64,000 nt of DNA. It comes from Nostoc sp. LEGE 12450. Lineage in GTDB: Bacteria; Cyanobacteriota; Cyanobacteriia; Cyanobacteriales; Nostocaceae. Positions 41,656 to 50,726 of the stretch are shown here, in pieces. Position numbers and translations under genes: made by a program. Position 1 is the stretch's first letter. Each line of letters begins with the position of its first letter. Where the stretch lies: NCBI RefSeq assembly GCF_015206895.1, contig NZ_JADEXU010000003.1:1-64000 (forward strand), given 5' to 3'. The notes under the pieces are model-generated. The model was not told where the DNA came from. It made no database searches and saw nothing but the letters and a program-made list of their open reading frames with translations.

Positions 41656-42621
41656 TTATAAATTAATTTTATGGGAAAAGATTGATTTAGATAGCATTCC
41701 ATGCACACCTTTTTGCGGACTGTTCACAACTTGAGTAATGTGAAAATTTACAGCTAAACTACACAATACATAAGCATCTTCTGACGATAAATTTGCAAAG
41801 CGTTCCAGAAAATCAATCATATTTTTTAAAGCCAATTCTAAGGCTTCATCTAAGGTTTGAGCAAACCCCATTGTAATGATATGAGTTGGAGTTTCGGCAA
41901 TTGGTGTTGTCAGTTTTAAATCCTTGCGAAGTTTGAGGGTAATTCTACCATTCATAGAAGTTTCAATGGCGGTGACATTTACTTCACCATCTCCCTGTGC
42001 AGAATGCCCATCACCAATAGAAAATAATGCACCTGGTACAAAAATCGGCAAAAATAAACGAGAACCAGCTTGTAATTCCCGGTTGTCGATATTACCACCG
42101 TAAGAACCTGGTGGGACAGAAGTTCGAGAGGTTTCTGGGGTAGCGACACCAAGAATTCCAAAAAACGGTTTGAGGGGGATTTTTATGCTAGCACCCGCCG
42201 GAAATTCAGCGATATTGTTGACTAAATCTAGAGGAATGAATCTTAAGGCAGGTTGAGGAAACTGATGTGGTAAAGCTCCCCAACCTGGACGAATGGCATT
42301 GAAGCCAACGGGTACACTAGGTGCGATCGCATCTAATTGTACTTCTAAAACATCCCCTGGTTCGGCATCACGTATATAAATCGGCCCTGTGAGTAAATGC
42401 GGTCCCCCAGCAATCTTGCGTTCTGGTAAAAGATTTTGGCAGATATCGAGAAATTCTGGTGTGACAAATTCAGGTGGTGCTTTGTCGTAAACGTAGTAAC
42501 CAGTATAAGTTTCCACATCAACCGTATCACCAGAATCAATAATAAGTGCTGGTTCTAGCAGATGGGAGAAACCACCCAGATGTACAGTTTCCTTGGTAGC
42601 TTTTAAAATGTAATGAGTCAT
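41656..42621 (-). CDS. Acetamidase/formamidase family protein
   Basis: 321 residues. FmdA/AmdA family marks are DSGDTVDVETYTGYYVYDKAP, HLLTGPIYIRDAEPGDVLEV, the glycine-rich GVATPETSRTSVPPGSYGGN and FSIGDGHSAQGDGEV, where His and Asp/Glu positions bind the metal. It should hydrolyse short-chain amides such as formamide or acetamide to ammonia and the acid. It lies 2 kb from the amide-type binding protein on the opposite strand, so a local amide-use theme is possible but unproven. Intact at the family length. Confidence 0.92.
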   Translation of the reverse strand: MTHYILKATKETVHLGGFSHLLEPALIIDSGDTVDVETYTGYYVYDKAPPEFVTPEFLDICQNLLPERKIAGGPHLLTGPIYIRDAEPGDVLEVQLDAIAPSVPVGFNAIRPGWGALPHQFPQPALRFIPLDLVNNIAEFPAGASIKIPLKPFFGILGVATPETSRTSVPPGSYGGNIDNRELQAGSRLFLPIFVPGALFSIGDGHSAQGDGEVNVTAIETSMNGRITLKLRKDLKLTTPIAETPTHIITMGFAQTLDEALELALKNMIDFLERFANLSSEDAYVLCSLAVNFHITQVVNSPQKGVHGMLSKSIFSHKINL

Positions 42622-42738
42622 CGCTGTTGTTGCAATATGTCTAAATTACCAAGAGCCGCTTACTACAAACCTTTAATTATTTATTTACGCCCACTTACTT
42701 ATACTAAATAGTTATAAAAACTAGCAGGATAAAAAATA

Positions 42739-43137
42739 ATGTATGGAGACTACATTATACCTGATGAAGATTTTGCCGAAGCACTGATTCGAGCAATTCG
42801 CTTTCATTACTTGGAAGAAGTTCAAGCTCTTATTTCCGTTCAGCAAGATATTAATGCTAGAGACAGCAGTGAACTTTATTGCACTCCTTTAATATATGTA
42901 GTTTTTGAAGAATCTCTAGATATAGTTAAATTGCTAGTTAAGGCTGGCGCAGATGTCAATATTAAAGGCGCAGATCCAGATGAATTTCCTTTAAATCTAT
43001 CCGCTTACGCTTGCAATAATAATTTTTTTGTTAGTAATGAATTTGTTCGTAATCAGAAGATTTTTGATTATTTGGCTCCACTAACTTCGCCAGAACTAAA
43101 AGCAATTGCACAGACAACTTTAAATCGGAGGAATTAG
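42739..43137 (+). CDS. Ankyrin-repeat protein
   Basis: 132 residues with about two recognisable ankyrin repeats: DINARDSSELYCTPLIYVVF with SLDIVKLLVKAGADVNIKGA, and a further partial repeat. Such short ankyrin proteins bind other proteins; no partner is evident. It is convergent with the next gene and overlaps it by 4 bp. The ending (LTSPELKAIAQTTLNRRN) resembles stand-alone cyanobacterial ankyrin proteins. Confidence 0.8.
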   Translation: MYGDYIIPDEDFAEALIRAIRFHYLEEVQALISVQQDINARDSSELYCTPLIYVVFEESLDIVKLLVKAGADVNIKGADPDEFPLNLSAYACNNNFFVSNEFVRNQKIFDYLAPLTSPELKAIAQTTLNRRN

Positions 43138-43607
43138 CTTGATGGAAATAGACAGGATAGGAAAGTTATCGTAGTCGCCCAATTCTCCAAATCTGGAGCT
43201 AACTGCTTCATCTGCTGGTAAACATCGTTGTTGATCCACAGCACTAAAGGAAAAGAAAAATTATTGAAAAACTCCTTGTGCATATAATTAGCCGAAGTCC
43301 AAAACTGAGGTAGATTGTACAAGGATTCCAAACCTAGAATCATTAAGACTTGTACCTCATGATTGGATTCTTCACGAATGATGTTATAAAGATCCATTTC
43401 GGATTCCTTTAGATGGAAAACGTTAATATCACATTCACAAATTTTATGTAATTTTTCTATCAGGGTATCGTATAGACTAGCATAATTACACCGTGCAAGA
43501 ATCAGCTTAAACTGCCCTTGAGAAGCTTGAATTGTCCAAGCTAATTTTTCCACTGCTTTTTCATTATTCTCTTCATGTTGCTGTGGGTAAGTCATAATAA
43601 CATACAT
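43134..43607 (-). CDS. Stand-alone N-terminal domain of a STAND/TPR-type protein
   Basis: 157 residues (start 43607 or ATG 43595, giving MTYPQQHEEN). The pattern SQGQFKLILARCNYASLYDTLIEKL, with VLMILGLESLYNLPQFWTSANYMHKEF and FPLVLWINNDVYQQMKQLAP, is the N-terminal regulatory domain that opens many large cyanobacterial TPR/NTPase proteins. Here it ends soon after, without an NTPase or TPR part. It may be a decayed remnant or a truncated decoy. No Walker A is seen. Overlaps the ankyrin gene by 4 bp tail to tail. Confidence 0.65.
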   Translation of the reverse strand: MYVIMTYPQQHEENNEKAVEKLAWTIQASQGQFKLILARCNYASLYDTLIEKLHKICECDINVFHLKESEMDLYNIIREESNHEVQVLMILGLESLYNLPQFWTSANYMHKEFFNNFSFPLVLWINNDVYQQMKQLAPDLENWATTITFLSCLFPSS

Positions 43608-43870
43608 TTACTTTAGGCTTTTTCCCAAGCATAACCTGGGAAAAATAGTTTTTGAGAGCAAGTATGAACAATGCTTTTAAATATGATGTATAGGCATATT
43701 TCCAACTTCCGTCAAGCCTCAGATGAATCGTGAATGAACTACACCGAAAATATTACGAATTACAATTAGAAATTAAGAATTGATCTGATGATCTCAACAA
43801 TTTGCTAAACTCCAACTTTGGGGATAGTGAATAAAAACAATTTGAGCAGGGAATTTGGAGGGGTTGCAGA

Positions 43871-45103
43871 GTGGCTGATGATGAACGCATAGTCAATGCA
43901 CAACAGATAAATCCAAAAGACTTTTCATGGGGATTATGGCCTGTTCTGCCACTCTACCCTTATGGCAGGCGGCAGACAATCCGTAAAGAAGTGGTCAAGG
44001 ACACAATCTGGAATTTTGACCAGATTCAGGGCATTTTCTACGTAGTTGTGCCGATTCGCATGACTGTAGTTAAACTCGAAGCCGGGGGTCTTCTCATCTA
44101 TGCGCCTGTTGCACCAACCCCAGAGTGCATAAGGCTTGTGAATGAGTTGGTGGCGGAACACGGTAATGTTAAGTACATCATCCTGCCGACTATCTCCGGT
44201 ATAGAACACAAAGTCTTTGTCGGCCCCTTCGCCAGATATTTTCCGACTGCACAGGTGTTTGTGGCTCCCCATCAGTGGAGTTTTCCGCTAAATCTGCCCC
44301 TTAGCTGGCTTGGTTTACCCCCAAAACGGACTCAGGTACTCCCAGAAGATAGTAGCAAAACACCCTTTGCTGACGAGTTTGATTATGCAATGCTAGGTCC
44401 CATCGAGCTTGGCCCTGGTCGGTTTGCAGAAGTTGCTTTTTTTCATCAGCGATCGCATACTCTTTTAGTAACAGATTCTGTACTCTCTATCCCAGACTAT
44501 CCACCTGCGATCGTTTTATTAGATTCATATCCCCTACTATTCCATGCCAAGGATCGTGCTTCTGATATTGTTGCAGACATTCAGGTAAATCGCCGTAAGG
44601 GTTGGCAGCGCATCTGTCTGTTTGCTTTGTACTTTCAACCAAGCGCACTAAATATACCCCAATGGAATCAGGTGTTGCAAGATGCCTTGAAAGCCCCAGA
44701 ACGCTCAAGGAAAGCTTATTTTGGATTGTACCCCTTTCAATGGAATCCAGATTGGCAGCGATCGTTTGATGCCCTGCGAGGTAATGGGCGGTTGTTTGTT
44801 GCACCAATTTTACAGACGTTGATTCTCAACCGCGCACCACAAGAAACCATCGACTGGGCTGATAAAGTTGCTAGTTGGGACTTCGAGTGGATTATTCCCT
44901 GCCACTTTGATGCACCGATAAAAGCCCAAGCGTATCAGTTTCGTCAAGCTTTCTCTTTTTTAGAAAAGCAGCCTGCTGTCAGTGCAGGTTTGTTCAGCAG
45001 TAGCAGCTATCCTTTGCCAGAGGAGGATTTTAAACTACTTAAGGAAATCGATGCAGGTTTAAATAAGTTTGGGATTGTGCCATCAGCAAAAGAGAATGTT
45101 TGA
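43871..45103 (+). CDS. DUF4336 domain-containing protein
   Basis: 410 residues from GTG 43871, preceded by GGAGGGG at suitable distance. Conserved stretches are FSWGLWPVLPLYPYGRRQTI, FYVVVPIRMTVVKLEAGGLL and IYAPVAPTPECIRLVNEL, with IILPTISGIEHKVFVGPFA, which mark DUF4336, a metallo-beta-lactamase-like fold lacking a full zinc motif. HHxHxDH is not seen, but His and Asp residues recur (FFHQRSHTLLVTDSV). The function is unknown. No signal peptide. Monocistronic. Confidence 0.85.
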   Translation: MADDERIVNAQQINPKDFSWGLWPVLPLYPYGRRQTIRKEVVKDTIWNFDQIQGIFYVVVPIRMTVVKLEAGGLLIYAPVAPTPECIRLVNELVAEHGNVKYIILPTISGIEHKVFVGPFARYFPTAQVFVAPHQWSFPLNLPLSWLGLPPKRTQVLPEDSSKTPFADEFDYAMLGPIELGPGRFAEVAFFHQRSHTLLVTDSVLSIPDYPPAIVLLDSYPLLFHAKDRASDIVADIQVNRRKGWQRICLFALYFQPSALNIPQWNQVLQDALKAPERSRKAYFGLYPFQWNPDWQRSFDALRGNGRLFVAPILQTLILNRAPQETIDWADKVASWDFEWIIPCHFDAPIKAQAYQFRQAFSFLEKQPAVSAGLFSSSSYPLPEEDFKLLKEIDAGLNKFGIVPSAKENV

Positions 45104-45527
45104 AAAGTATGGGCTCTTCCAGAAGTATTATGCTAAAGTTTAAACTTAAATTAGGAATTTGCCTTTAAAATCAAGGGTTTCAGGCAGTTACAACCTAGAT
45201 TTTTCCCAAAAGCTAAAACGTCAAGATTAAAAGCTGTATTTCTTGCCCAGCAAGGGATATGAGCTAATTTATAGACGTTTTTAGCATAACAAGTAATGAA
45301 GAACCAAAGTATTGGGCGATTAGAAATCGCTACTACACAAACAAAGTCTACCTCCGTGGACTAATACAAAATCAAGGGTTTTTAACCTGCGGAGGTGGTT
45401 TTGCCTGTGTAGCTGGGATTTCCAATCGCGGAGGCAAGTAATAAATTAGACTTTTCAAACAACTTCTAAGAGAATTTTTGGTAACTACTGTGCTAAATAA
45501 TCAGAAGTATATTACGGGGACTTTTTA
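45104..45527. other. Intergenic region with MITE-like element
   Basis: 424 bp holding the inverted-repeat element at 45316-45429 and the promoter side of the acyltransferase gene. Otherwise nothing recognised. Confidence 0.4.
45316..45429. mobile_element. MITE-like inverted-repeat element
   Basis: Terminal repeats of about 24 bp pair with three or four mismatches: GCGATTAGAAATCGCTACTA at the left, and the complement of GTAGCTGGGATTTCCAATCGC at the right. Inside are smaller complementary blocks with CCTCCG/CGGAGG. It has no coding capacity. Elements of this design are dispersed in Nostoc-type genomes. Confidence 0.6.
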
Positions 45528-46532
45528 ATGAATACAAAGAAGAGACTTTTGGAAATTGATGTTCTTAGAGGAGTTGCAGCTATAGGTGTTATCTTATTTC
45601 ATTACACAACTCGATACAATCAGAAGTATGGCCATTCAGATGACGTGTTAATGTATTTGCCTCAAGGGTTTTATGGTGTTGAATTATTCTTTATAATTAG
45701 TGGCTTTGTAATTTTTACGAGTCTAGATAAAATTAAAAGTGGATCTGAATTTGTAATTGGGCGTTTCTCACGGCTTTATCCAGCTTATTGGACTTGTCTA
45801 ATTTTGACTTACACTATTGTTAATATAGCTGGATTACCTAACTATACAATTAGTTGGGATGTTGCCATAATCAATCTCTCGATGTTTCAAGTATTTTTCA
45901 ATGTTCCTAATGTCGATGGAGTTTACTGGACTCTAGAAATTGAATTATGTTTTTACATTATTATGTTTGTTTTATATCAAACGAAGCTCTTAAAGTATAT
46001 TTATCAGATTTCAATAATTTGGCTAATATTAATGGTATTAACTATTATATTAGAAAAGCAAGGTAACATAATTATTGAATCAAGAATTGGGATTTTACTT
46101 TTTTTGAAGAGTCAGAAAATAATATTTGCTAATTTATTCCTCATAGGTATAATGTTTTATAAAAAATACCAAAAAGGATTATCGATAAAAGAATATTTTA
46201 TTATTACTGCTTGTATATTAGTTTATAAACTTCAACATTATTGGTCTGAAACTTTGTTAATTATTTTTTTTGCTGTATTATTTCATTTGATAATAGACAA
46301 CAAAATGAGTTTTATTATTCAAAAACCTCTGCTGTTTATGGGAAATATATCTTATAGTTTGTATTTGATTCATCAAAATGTTGGTTATGTTATAATAAAC
46401 CACTTTTACAAGTTTGGAATTAATCCTAATATTAGTATATGTGTTGCCTTGATAATATCTATATTATTAGCGGCTATAATTACATTTAAAATTGAAAAAC
46501 CAATTATGCGATTCATAAAAAAGATGATCTGA
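45528..46532 (+). CDS. Acyltransferase 3 family membrane protein (OafA/YrhL-like)
   Basis: 334 residues with about ten membrane spans. The N-terminal motif LEIDVLRGVAAIGVILFHYTTR carries the catalytic-type His of acyltransferase 3 proteins, followed by FYGVELFFIISGFVIF and RFSRLYPAYWTCLILTY. These proteins add acetyl or other acyl groups to sugars of O-antigen, exopolysaccharide or glycolipids. The gene is AT-rich and codes through runs of A/T, unlike most neighbours, suggesting acquisition. GGGGA lies just before the ATG. No other polysaccharide genes are adjacent. Confidence 0.9.
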   Translation: MNTKKRLLEIDVLRGVAAIGVILFHYTTRYNQKYGHSDDVLMYLPQGFYGVELFFIISGFVIFTSLDKIKSGSEFVIGRFSRLYPAYWTCLILTYTIVNIAGLPNYTISWDVAIINLSMFQVFFNVPNVDGVYWTLEIELCFYIIMFVLYQTKLLKYIYQISIIWLILMVLTIILEKQGNIIIESRIGILLFLKSQKIIFANLFLIGIMFYKKYQKGLSIKEYFIITACILVYKLQHYWSETLLIIFFAVLFHLIIDNKMSFIIQKPLLFMGNISYSLYLIHQNVGYVIINHFYKFGINPNISICVALIISILLAAIITFKIEKPIMRFIKKMI

Positions 46533-46717
46533 TTTACAGCATACACATCATCTATTTTAAACTTCCAATATGGATAAAAATAAATTTTTCAACTTTGTCC
46601 CTCAATTTGATTGCAAAATATTACCAGAGAAATAAGACTAATTCCTTCTATAGACTGTGGTCAAGGTCATGACTTAGCTGTTAGCTTGAGAATAGCAACT
46701 ATTAAAGGTGAAAAAAG

Positions 46718-46894
46718 ATGAATAAGACATTACTAACAATTTTCATGTTTGCACTGTTACTCTTATTCATCATCTCTCCCTTTGCTGCCCTTGCTAGTCT
46801 AATGCTGATAGTGTTAGTTTCGGCGTTTTTCTCTTTACTAGGAAACTTGTTCCAAGCAATAATTGGCGGTGATACCAACCCAAAAAGGTCTTAA
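46718..46894 (+). CDS. Small membrane protein
   Basis: 58 residues. The ATG has AAAGGTGAAA upstream. Two hydrophobic stretches occupy almost the whole length (LLTIFMFALLLLFIISPFAA and LMLIVLVSAFFSLLGNLF), ending in a short polar tail GGDTNPKRS. It resembles the small hypothetical membrane proteins common in Nostocales; no function is known. Too short for most gene callers. It stands alone between the acyltransferase and a convergent GNAT gene. Confidence 0.55.
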   Translation: MNKTLLTIFMFALLLLFIISPFAALASLMLIVLVSAFFSLLGNLFQAIIGGDTNPKRS

Positions 46895-46958
46895 CAATTA
46901 GGCAGTGCGTTAGGCTTAACTCCATAATGCACCTTATTACAAGCGACGAGCTTTGAGT

Positions 46959-47465
46959 TTAAAAATCCATTTTCATCTTAAAAGAGATGCTACCAACTCG
47001 GTTGATTATTTCGCTACCAAGAATGATTTCAAAGCCAAACCTTTTATATAAACTCAAGGCTGGATTTGTCGCTCTGATACTAAGTGATATTGATGAATAA
47101 GATGTTTGGGCTGCTGCTAACAAATGTGTGAGTAACTGCGTTCCTATGCCTTTATTTCTATGTTGGGGAAGAATGGCAATAGCTAGTTCAGGAGTTTGAT
47201 CGTCAACATAGCCATATCCTTTATTTTCACCTGTCAATAGACGCAGCCATGCAGATCCTACTGGCTGATTACTAGTTTCTAGAATAGCGATGAAGCCGCT
47301 ATCATCTTTACATCCCCAATTTTTAACATATTTTGCTAAATCAGGATTATTTATCGCATCCTGCACTGTCAGATTACCTTCGTTTTCCAGATGCGCTGCT
47401 TCATAAAGCATAAGCCAGAGAAAAGGCTCATCTTCCTGTGTCAATGGACGAATAGAATAATCCAT
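46959..47465 (-). CDS. GNAT family N-acetyltransferase
   Basis: 168 residues. The acetyl-CoA loop is present as LAIAILPQHRNKGIGTQLLT (R-x-x-G-x-G type), and the last strand and helix read SIRATNPALSLYKRFGFEII, both diagnostic. The N-terminus DYSIRPLTQEDEPFLWLML is a typical GNAT start. Acetyl acceptor unknown. It precedes the flavin-binding-fold gene by 29 bp in reverse order on the same strand (that gene lies upstream), so the two probably form an operon. Confidence 0.9.
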   Translation of the reverse strand: MDYSIRPLTQEDEPFLWLMLYEAAHLENEGNLTVQDAINNPDLAKYVKNWGCKDDSGFIAILETSNQPVGSAWLRLLTGENKGYGYVDDQTPELAIAILPQHRNKGIGTQLLTHLLAAAQTSYSSISLSIRATNPALSLYKRFGFEIILGSEIINRVGSISFKMKMDF

Positions 47466-47494
47466 AACTCATGCCCCATCAGCTTTTGTAAAAT

Positions 47495-48049
47495 TTAGGA
47501 TAATTTACTCAGTGGTGTTGGTAAACCGTCTATGCTGACAAGATTTTTCTTCTGTTGATATTCTCGAACTCCCTCTTCACCTTTTTTACTAGCCCAGTTT
47601 ACTAAAGTCTGGCGCTGACCCCGATATTCATAAAGTGGTACGCCAAAACCACAAGAAGTCTGTACTTTTTCAATATCAGCGACGATAATTTGGCGAGTTC
47701 CAGGCATTGGTAAAAACAAAGAGTACAGAGAGTCCCAGTCTGGAGAACTCGGTAAAATCGTGTTTCCTTGACCGTAAAGGCGCAGGATACACGCGGGTTC
47801 TTCAAAGGCGCAAAACATGAAGGTTATCCGCCCATTTTCTTGCAAATGGGCTGAGGTTTCGTTACCACTGCCTGTAAGGTCTACATAACCTACTTGCTTG
47901 GGAGAGAGAACACGAAAGCATCCTAAACCTTTAGGAGATAGATTAACATGACCCGTAGGACTCAAGGGTGCAGAGCCAACAAAGAATAGGTGTTGGGCTG
48001 CAATAAAGTCTTGCAATTCGTCTGTAATACAGTCAAAAAGTTTAGACAT
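47495..48049 (-). CDS. Pyridoxamine 5'-phosphate oxidase-like FMN-binding protein
   Basis: 184 residues. The split-barrel fold is seen in FFVGSAPLSPTGHVNLSPKG and VGYVDLTGSGNETSAHLQEN, with GRITFMFCAFEEPACILRLY. These proteins bind FMN or F420/haem and act as oxidoreductases of unknown substrate. Not the biosynthetic PdxH, which is longer in the C-terminus. First gene of a short minus-strand unit with the GNAT gene. Probably cytosolic. Confidence 0.85.
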   Translation of the reverse strand: MSKLFDCITDELQDFIAAQHLFFVGSAPLSPTGHVNLSPKGLGCFRVLSPKQVGYVDLTGSGNETSAHLQENGRITFMFCAFEEPACILRLYGQGNTILPSSPDWDSLYSLFLPMPGTRQIIVADIEKVQTSCGFGVPLYEYRGQRQTLVNWASKKGEEGVREYQQKKNLVSIDGLPTPLSKLS

Positions 48050-48210
48050 AGACTGTCTGATTTATATTCACATACAAATTTCTCATCTTCTCAGCCTATG
48101 CCTTAGCTAAATATCTAGCAAGGCCCAATTGCCGATGTCTGAGCAAATGGGAGTTTGGAGTTAGGAAAAGTATTAAGTAAGTGGGCGCAAGTAATTGTCT
48201 TTGGGATAAG

Positions 48211-48240
48211 GCAATAGGCAATAGGCAATAGGCAATAGGC
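48211..48240. repeat. Heptamer tandem repeat (GCAATAG x4)
   Basis: Four head-to-tail copies of GCAATAG, with a degenerate continuation (GCATAAGG). Same class as the heptamers at 64-84. Confidence 0.9.
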
Positions 48241-48301
48241 ATAAGGGTTTTAGCCTAGTTCCTTTTTATTTACATAGTTTGATTTTATTGTGCCAACTTA
48301 C

Positions 48302-48826
48302 TTACTGTCTCATATACCGACTAGCCATTTGGATAGCATCAGCGATATCTACATCACCATCGCCGTCAGCATCCAAGAAGGAATTCAGTACAGGATTCCC
48401 GCCAGCTTGGGGATTTTGAGCATTTGCACCTGATTGCAAAAAATTCAGGACTAAAGGTACTGCTAAAGGTAGCAATTGTTGAACTATACCAGCATCCAAT
48501 CCAGTGCGCTGGGCAGCAACTTGAGCTACCTGTTGTTGTATCTGAGGAGAAAACAGCGAATTGACGGCTTGGGGATTAGGTGAAGTCCCAGCATATTGAT
48601 TCACTAAACTTTGTGCGGCTTCATTACCATCTGTGGCTTGCTTATCTTGTAAAGCGGAACGCACTTGACCACCCACAATTGACAAGACTGATTGAATGGT
48701 AGAAGGGTCTGCACCAGTACTTTGGCTTAATTGCTGTACAGTGTTAATAATTCCTCCCAGTTGCCCTAAGCTACCCTGTTGATTAGGATTAGCAACTGCA
48801 CCAAGAATTTGATCGAAAAGTCCCAT
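48302..48826 (-). CDS. DUF937 domain protein with C-terminal calcium-loop-like motif
   Basis: 174 residues from MGLFDQILGAVANPNQQGSL. An upstream open extension is not used, because AAGGGAG stands 9 nt before ATG 48826. Residues 1-150 form a Gln/Ala-rich DUF937 (YidB-like) helical domain with repeated Q and S. The C-terminus has FLDADGDGDVDIADAI, a dockerin/EF-hand-like Ca loop with Asp at alternating positions. The function is unknown; it may be surface exposed or a scaffold. Stands alone between STRR-rich gaps. Confidence 0.8.
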   Translation of the reverse strand: MGLFDQILGAVANPNQQGSLGQLGGIINTVQQLSQSTGADPSTIQSVLSIVGGQVRSALQDKQATDGNEAAQSLVNQYAGTSPNPQAVNSLFSPQIQQQVAQVAAQRTGLDAGIVQQLLPLAVPLVLNFLQSGANAQNPQAGGNPVLNSFLDADGDGDVDIADAIQMASRYMRQ

Positions 48827-48983
48827 AAATTTATTTCTCCCTTTGTTCTCAAAAAGCTTGCCAAAACTGGCTTGAAGTGTTTGTGTAGGCAAACTTTCGT
48901 CAGTCCACTAAAAAGATTTAAACACGCAACCTTATACTTGCTGTTGATTATTATGAAAAAATTAACTTTGGAAAGCTACTAAC

Positions 48984-50726
48984 TCAAGGATGAGAAATTG
49001 GTAAAGTTATGCCTGCGGTGGGCAGAGCGATACCTGCGGTGGGCAGAGCGATCGCAAACTCTGTACCTTTATCTAACTCAGATTGGCAGGTAATCTTACC
49101 TTTATGTTTTTCTACCACAATTTGAGATGCGATCGCTAGCCCTAAACCAGTACCAATGCCTCGTGGTTTGGTGGTAAAAAATGTTTCAAATATCTTTTTC
49201 TGATTTTCTGGTGAAATACCAGGACCGTTGTCGGCAATTCGCACTATCACCAAATCATTCTCCCAGCATTCTGTGATAATAGTGATTTCAGGGACAAATT
49301 CGGGATTTTCAGCCGATTTTTGCTCCAAAGCATCAAGTGCATTGCTGAGAAGATTCATAAATACTTGATAAAGTAAACCTGTATAACCTGGAATCGCGGG
49401 AATCTCTCCATAGCTGCGAACAAGGTTAATGCCATTTTTCAGGCGATTGTTCAGAATTAACAATGTACTATCTAGACAAGCATGTAGCTCGACTAACTGG
49501 GCTTCCCCATCGTCTAAACGAGAGAAATCTTTCAAACTTCGGACAATTTCTCGCGTGCGTTCAGCACCAATTTTCATTGAATTAAAGAGTTTTGGTAAAT
49601 CGACTTCTAGAAACTCCAAATCAATTTCTTCTGCTAGAGTTTGCACAGCAGTGGAAGGCTGAGGAACTTCGGCTTTATATACTTGCAGTAATGCTAATAA
49701 ATCGTCAGTATAGGTTTTCGCGTGTACGAGGTTGCCAGAAATGAAATTTACAGGATTATTAATTTCGTGGGCGACACCAGCCAGCATTCTTCCTAAACTA
49801 GACATTTTTTCACTTTGAATTAGTCGGACTTGGGCTTCGGCTTGTTGTTCTTCTAAAAGGTGCTTCACCTGTCGAATTAGCTGGTTAAGGGAATTAGTTA
49901 AAGCCCCAACTTCATCTTGAGTAATTACGGGCGCTTGCAAGTCAAAATTGGCTTCTTGGCTAACTTTTTGGGCGATATCTGTCACCGCTTTAATCGGATA
50001 GGCAATGATTGTACTGGTGTAGAAAGCCAGGATAGCAGCGATCGCTACTGACAGCAGCATACTAGCAATAATAATTTGGGCTTGGATAAGCGCAGCTTGT
50101 TTTTGGGCTACATCACCTTCCTGTTGGCGTTCTTGAAGTGTTTTAGCAAAGTCGGTTAACTCATGGGCAAATTGATAAAACTTTAAAGCATCCTGACTTT
50201 GGCTGAATTTGGAGATTAATTGCTGTGCTTTTAACGTTCCCTCTGGCTGCGAACTTAATGGCAAAATTTGTTGAATCAGTGCCCTGAGTTGTTCAAAATA
50301 TCCGCTTATTGTACTGTTATGCTTTGTCAGCAGAGTTTGTAAATCCCTTTGCGAACTGGTTTGACTAAATTCCTGCGCCTGAGAAAGCAACGTTTCGGCT
50401 TCCGCCAGATCGGTTTTGAAATTAGAGATTCTCTTTTGCAACGCTTGCAAATGCTGTATAGAAGGCACTATTTCTTGCTGGTTGATCTGTATTTCTAACA
50501 GTTCACCTTGCAAACTACTTAACAAGTTTGCTTCTTCATCTACTAAGATCATCTCTTGTCTAGCTTGTTGAAAGTAGCGATCGCCTATTACCAACCCTGC
50601 TGTCGTTCCTAAAACTGCAACTCCCAAAGCCAAACCGTATCCATAAAAGATTTTTTGCCGAATACTAAGGCGATGGAATCTTTGTTGAACCCAGTTAAAG
50701 TATTTTAATTTAGGTATCGCAGTCAT
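48984..50726 (-). CDS. HAMP-containing sensor histidine kinase
   Basis: 580 residues from ATG 50726 (MTAIPKLKYFNWVQQRF); the open extension upstream lacks family support. Two membrane spans flank a periplasmic region (about 25-245). HAMP is at about 250-300. The kinase has MLAGVAHEINNPVNFISGNL with the phospho-acceptor His, NLLSNALDALEQ, DNGPGISPEN and GIGTGLGLAIAS, all intact. The last residues contain a 7-residue unit duplicated (ALPTAGI twice), from a 21-bp DNA duplication. An orphan: no response regulator adjacent. Confidence 0.9.
   Translation of the reverse strand: MTAIPKLKYFNWVQQRFHRLSIRQKIFYGYGLALGVAVLGTTAGLVIGDRYFQQARQEMILVDEEANLLSSLQGELLEIQINQQEIVPSIQHLQALQKRISNFKTDLAEAETLLSQAQEFSQTSSQRDLQTLLTKHNSTISGYFEQLRALIQQILPLSSQPEGTLKAQQLISKFSQSQDALKFYQFAHELTDFAKTLQERQQEGDVAQKQAALIQAQIIIASMLLSVAIAAILAFYTSTIIAYPIKAVTDIAQKVSQEANFDLQAPVITQDEVGALTNSLNQLIRQVKHLLEEQQAEAQVRLIQSEKMSSLGRMLAGVAHEINNPVNFISGNLVHAKTYTDDLLALLQVYKAEVPQPSTAVQTLAEEIDLEFLEVDLPKLFNSMKIGAERTREIVRSLKDFSRLDDGEAQLVELHACLDSTLLILNNRLKNGINLVRSYGEIPAIPGYTGLLYQVFMNLLSNALDALEQKSAENPEFVPEITIITECWENDLVIVRIADNGPGISPENQKKIFETFFTTKPRGIGTGLGLAIASQIVVEKHKGKITCQSELDKGTEFAIALPTAGIALPTAGITLPISHP
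49012..49053. repeat. 21-bp tandem duplication inside the kinase gene 3' end
   Basis: Two copies of a 21-bp unit beginning CCTGCGGTGGGCAGAGCGAT (49012-49032 and 49033-49053), differing at the last base. It is in frame, so it adds seven residues. The second unit runs into a GCGATCGC octamer. Confidence 0.85.
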
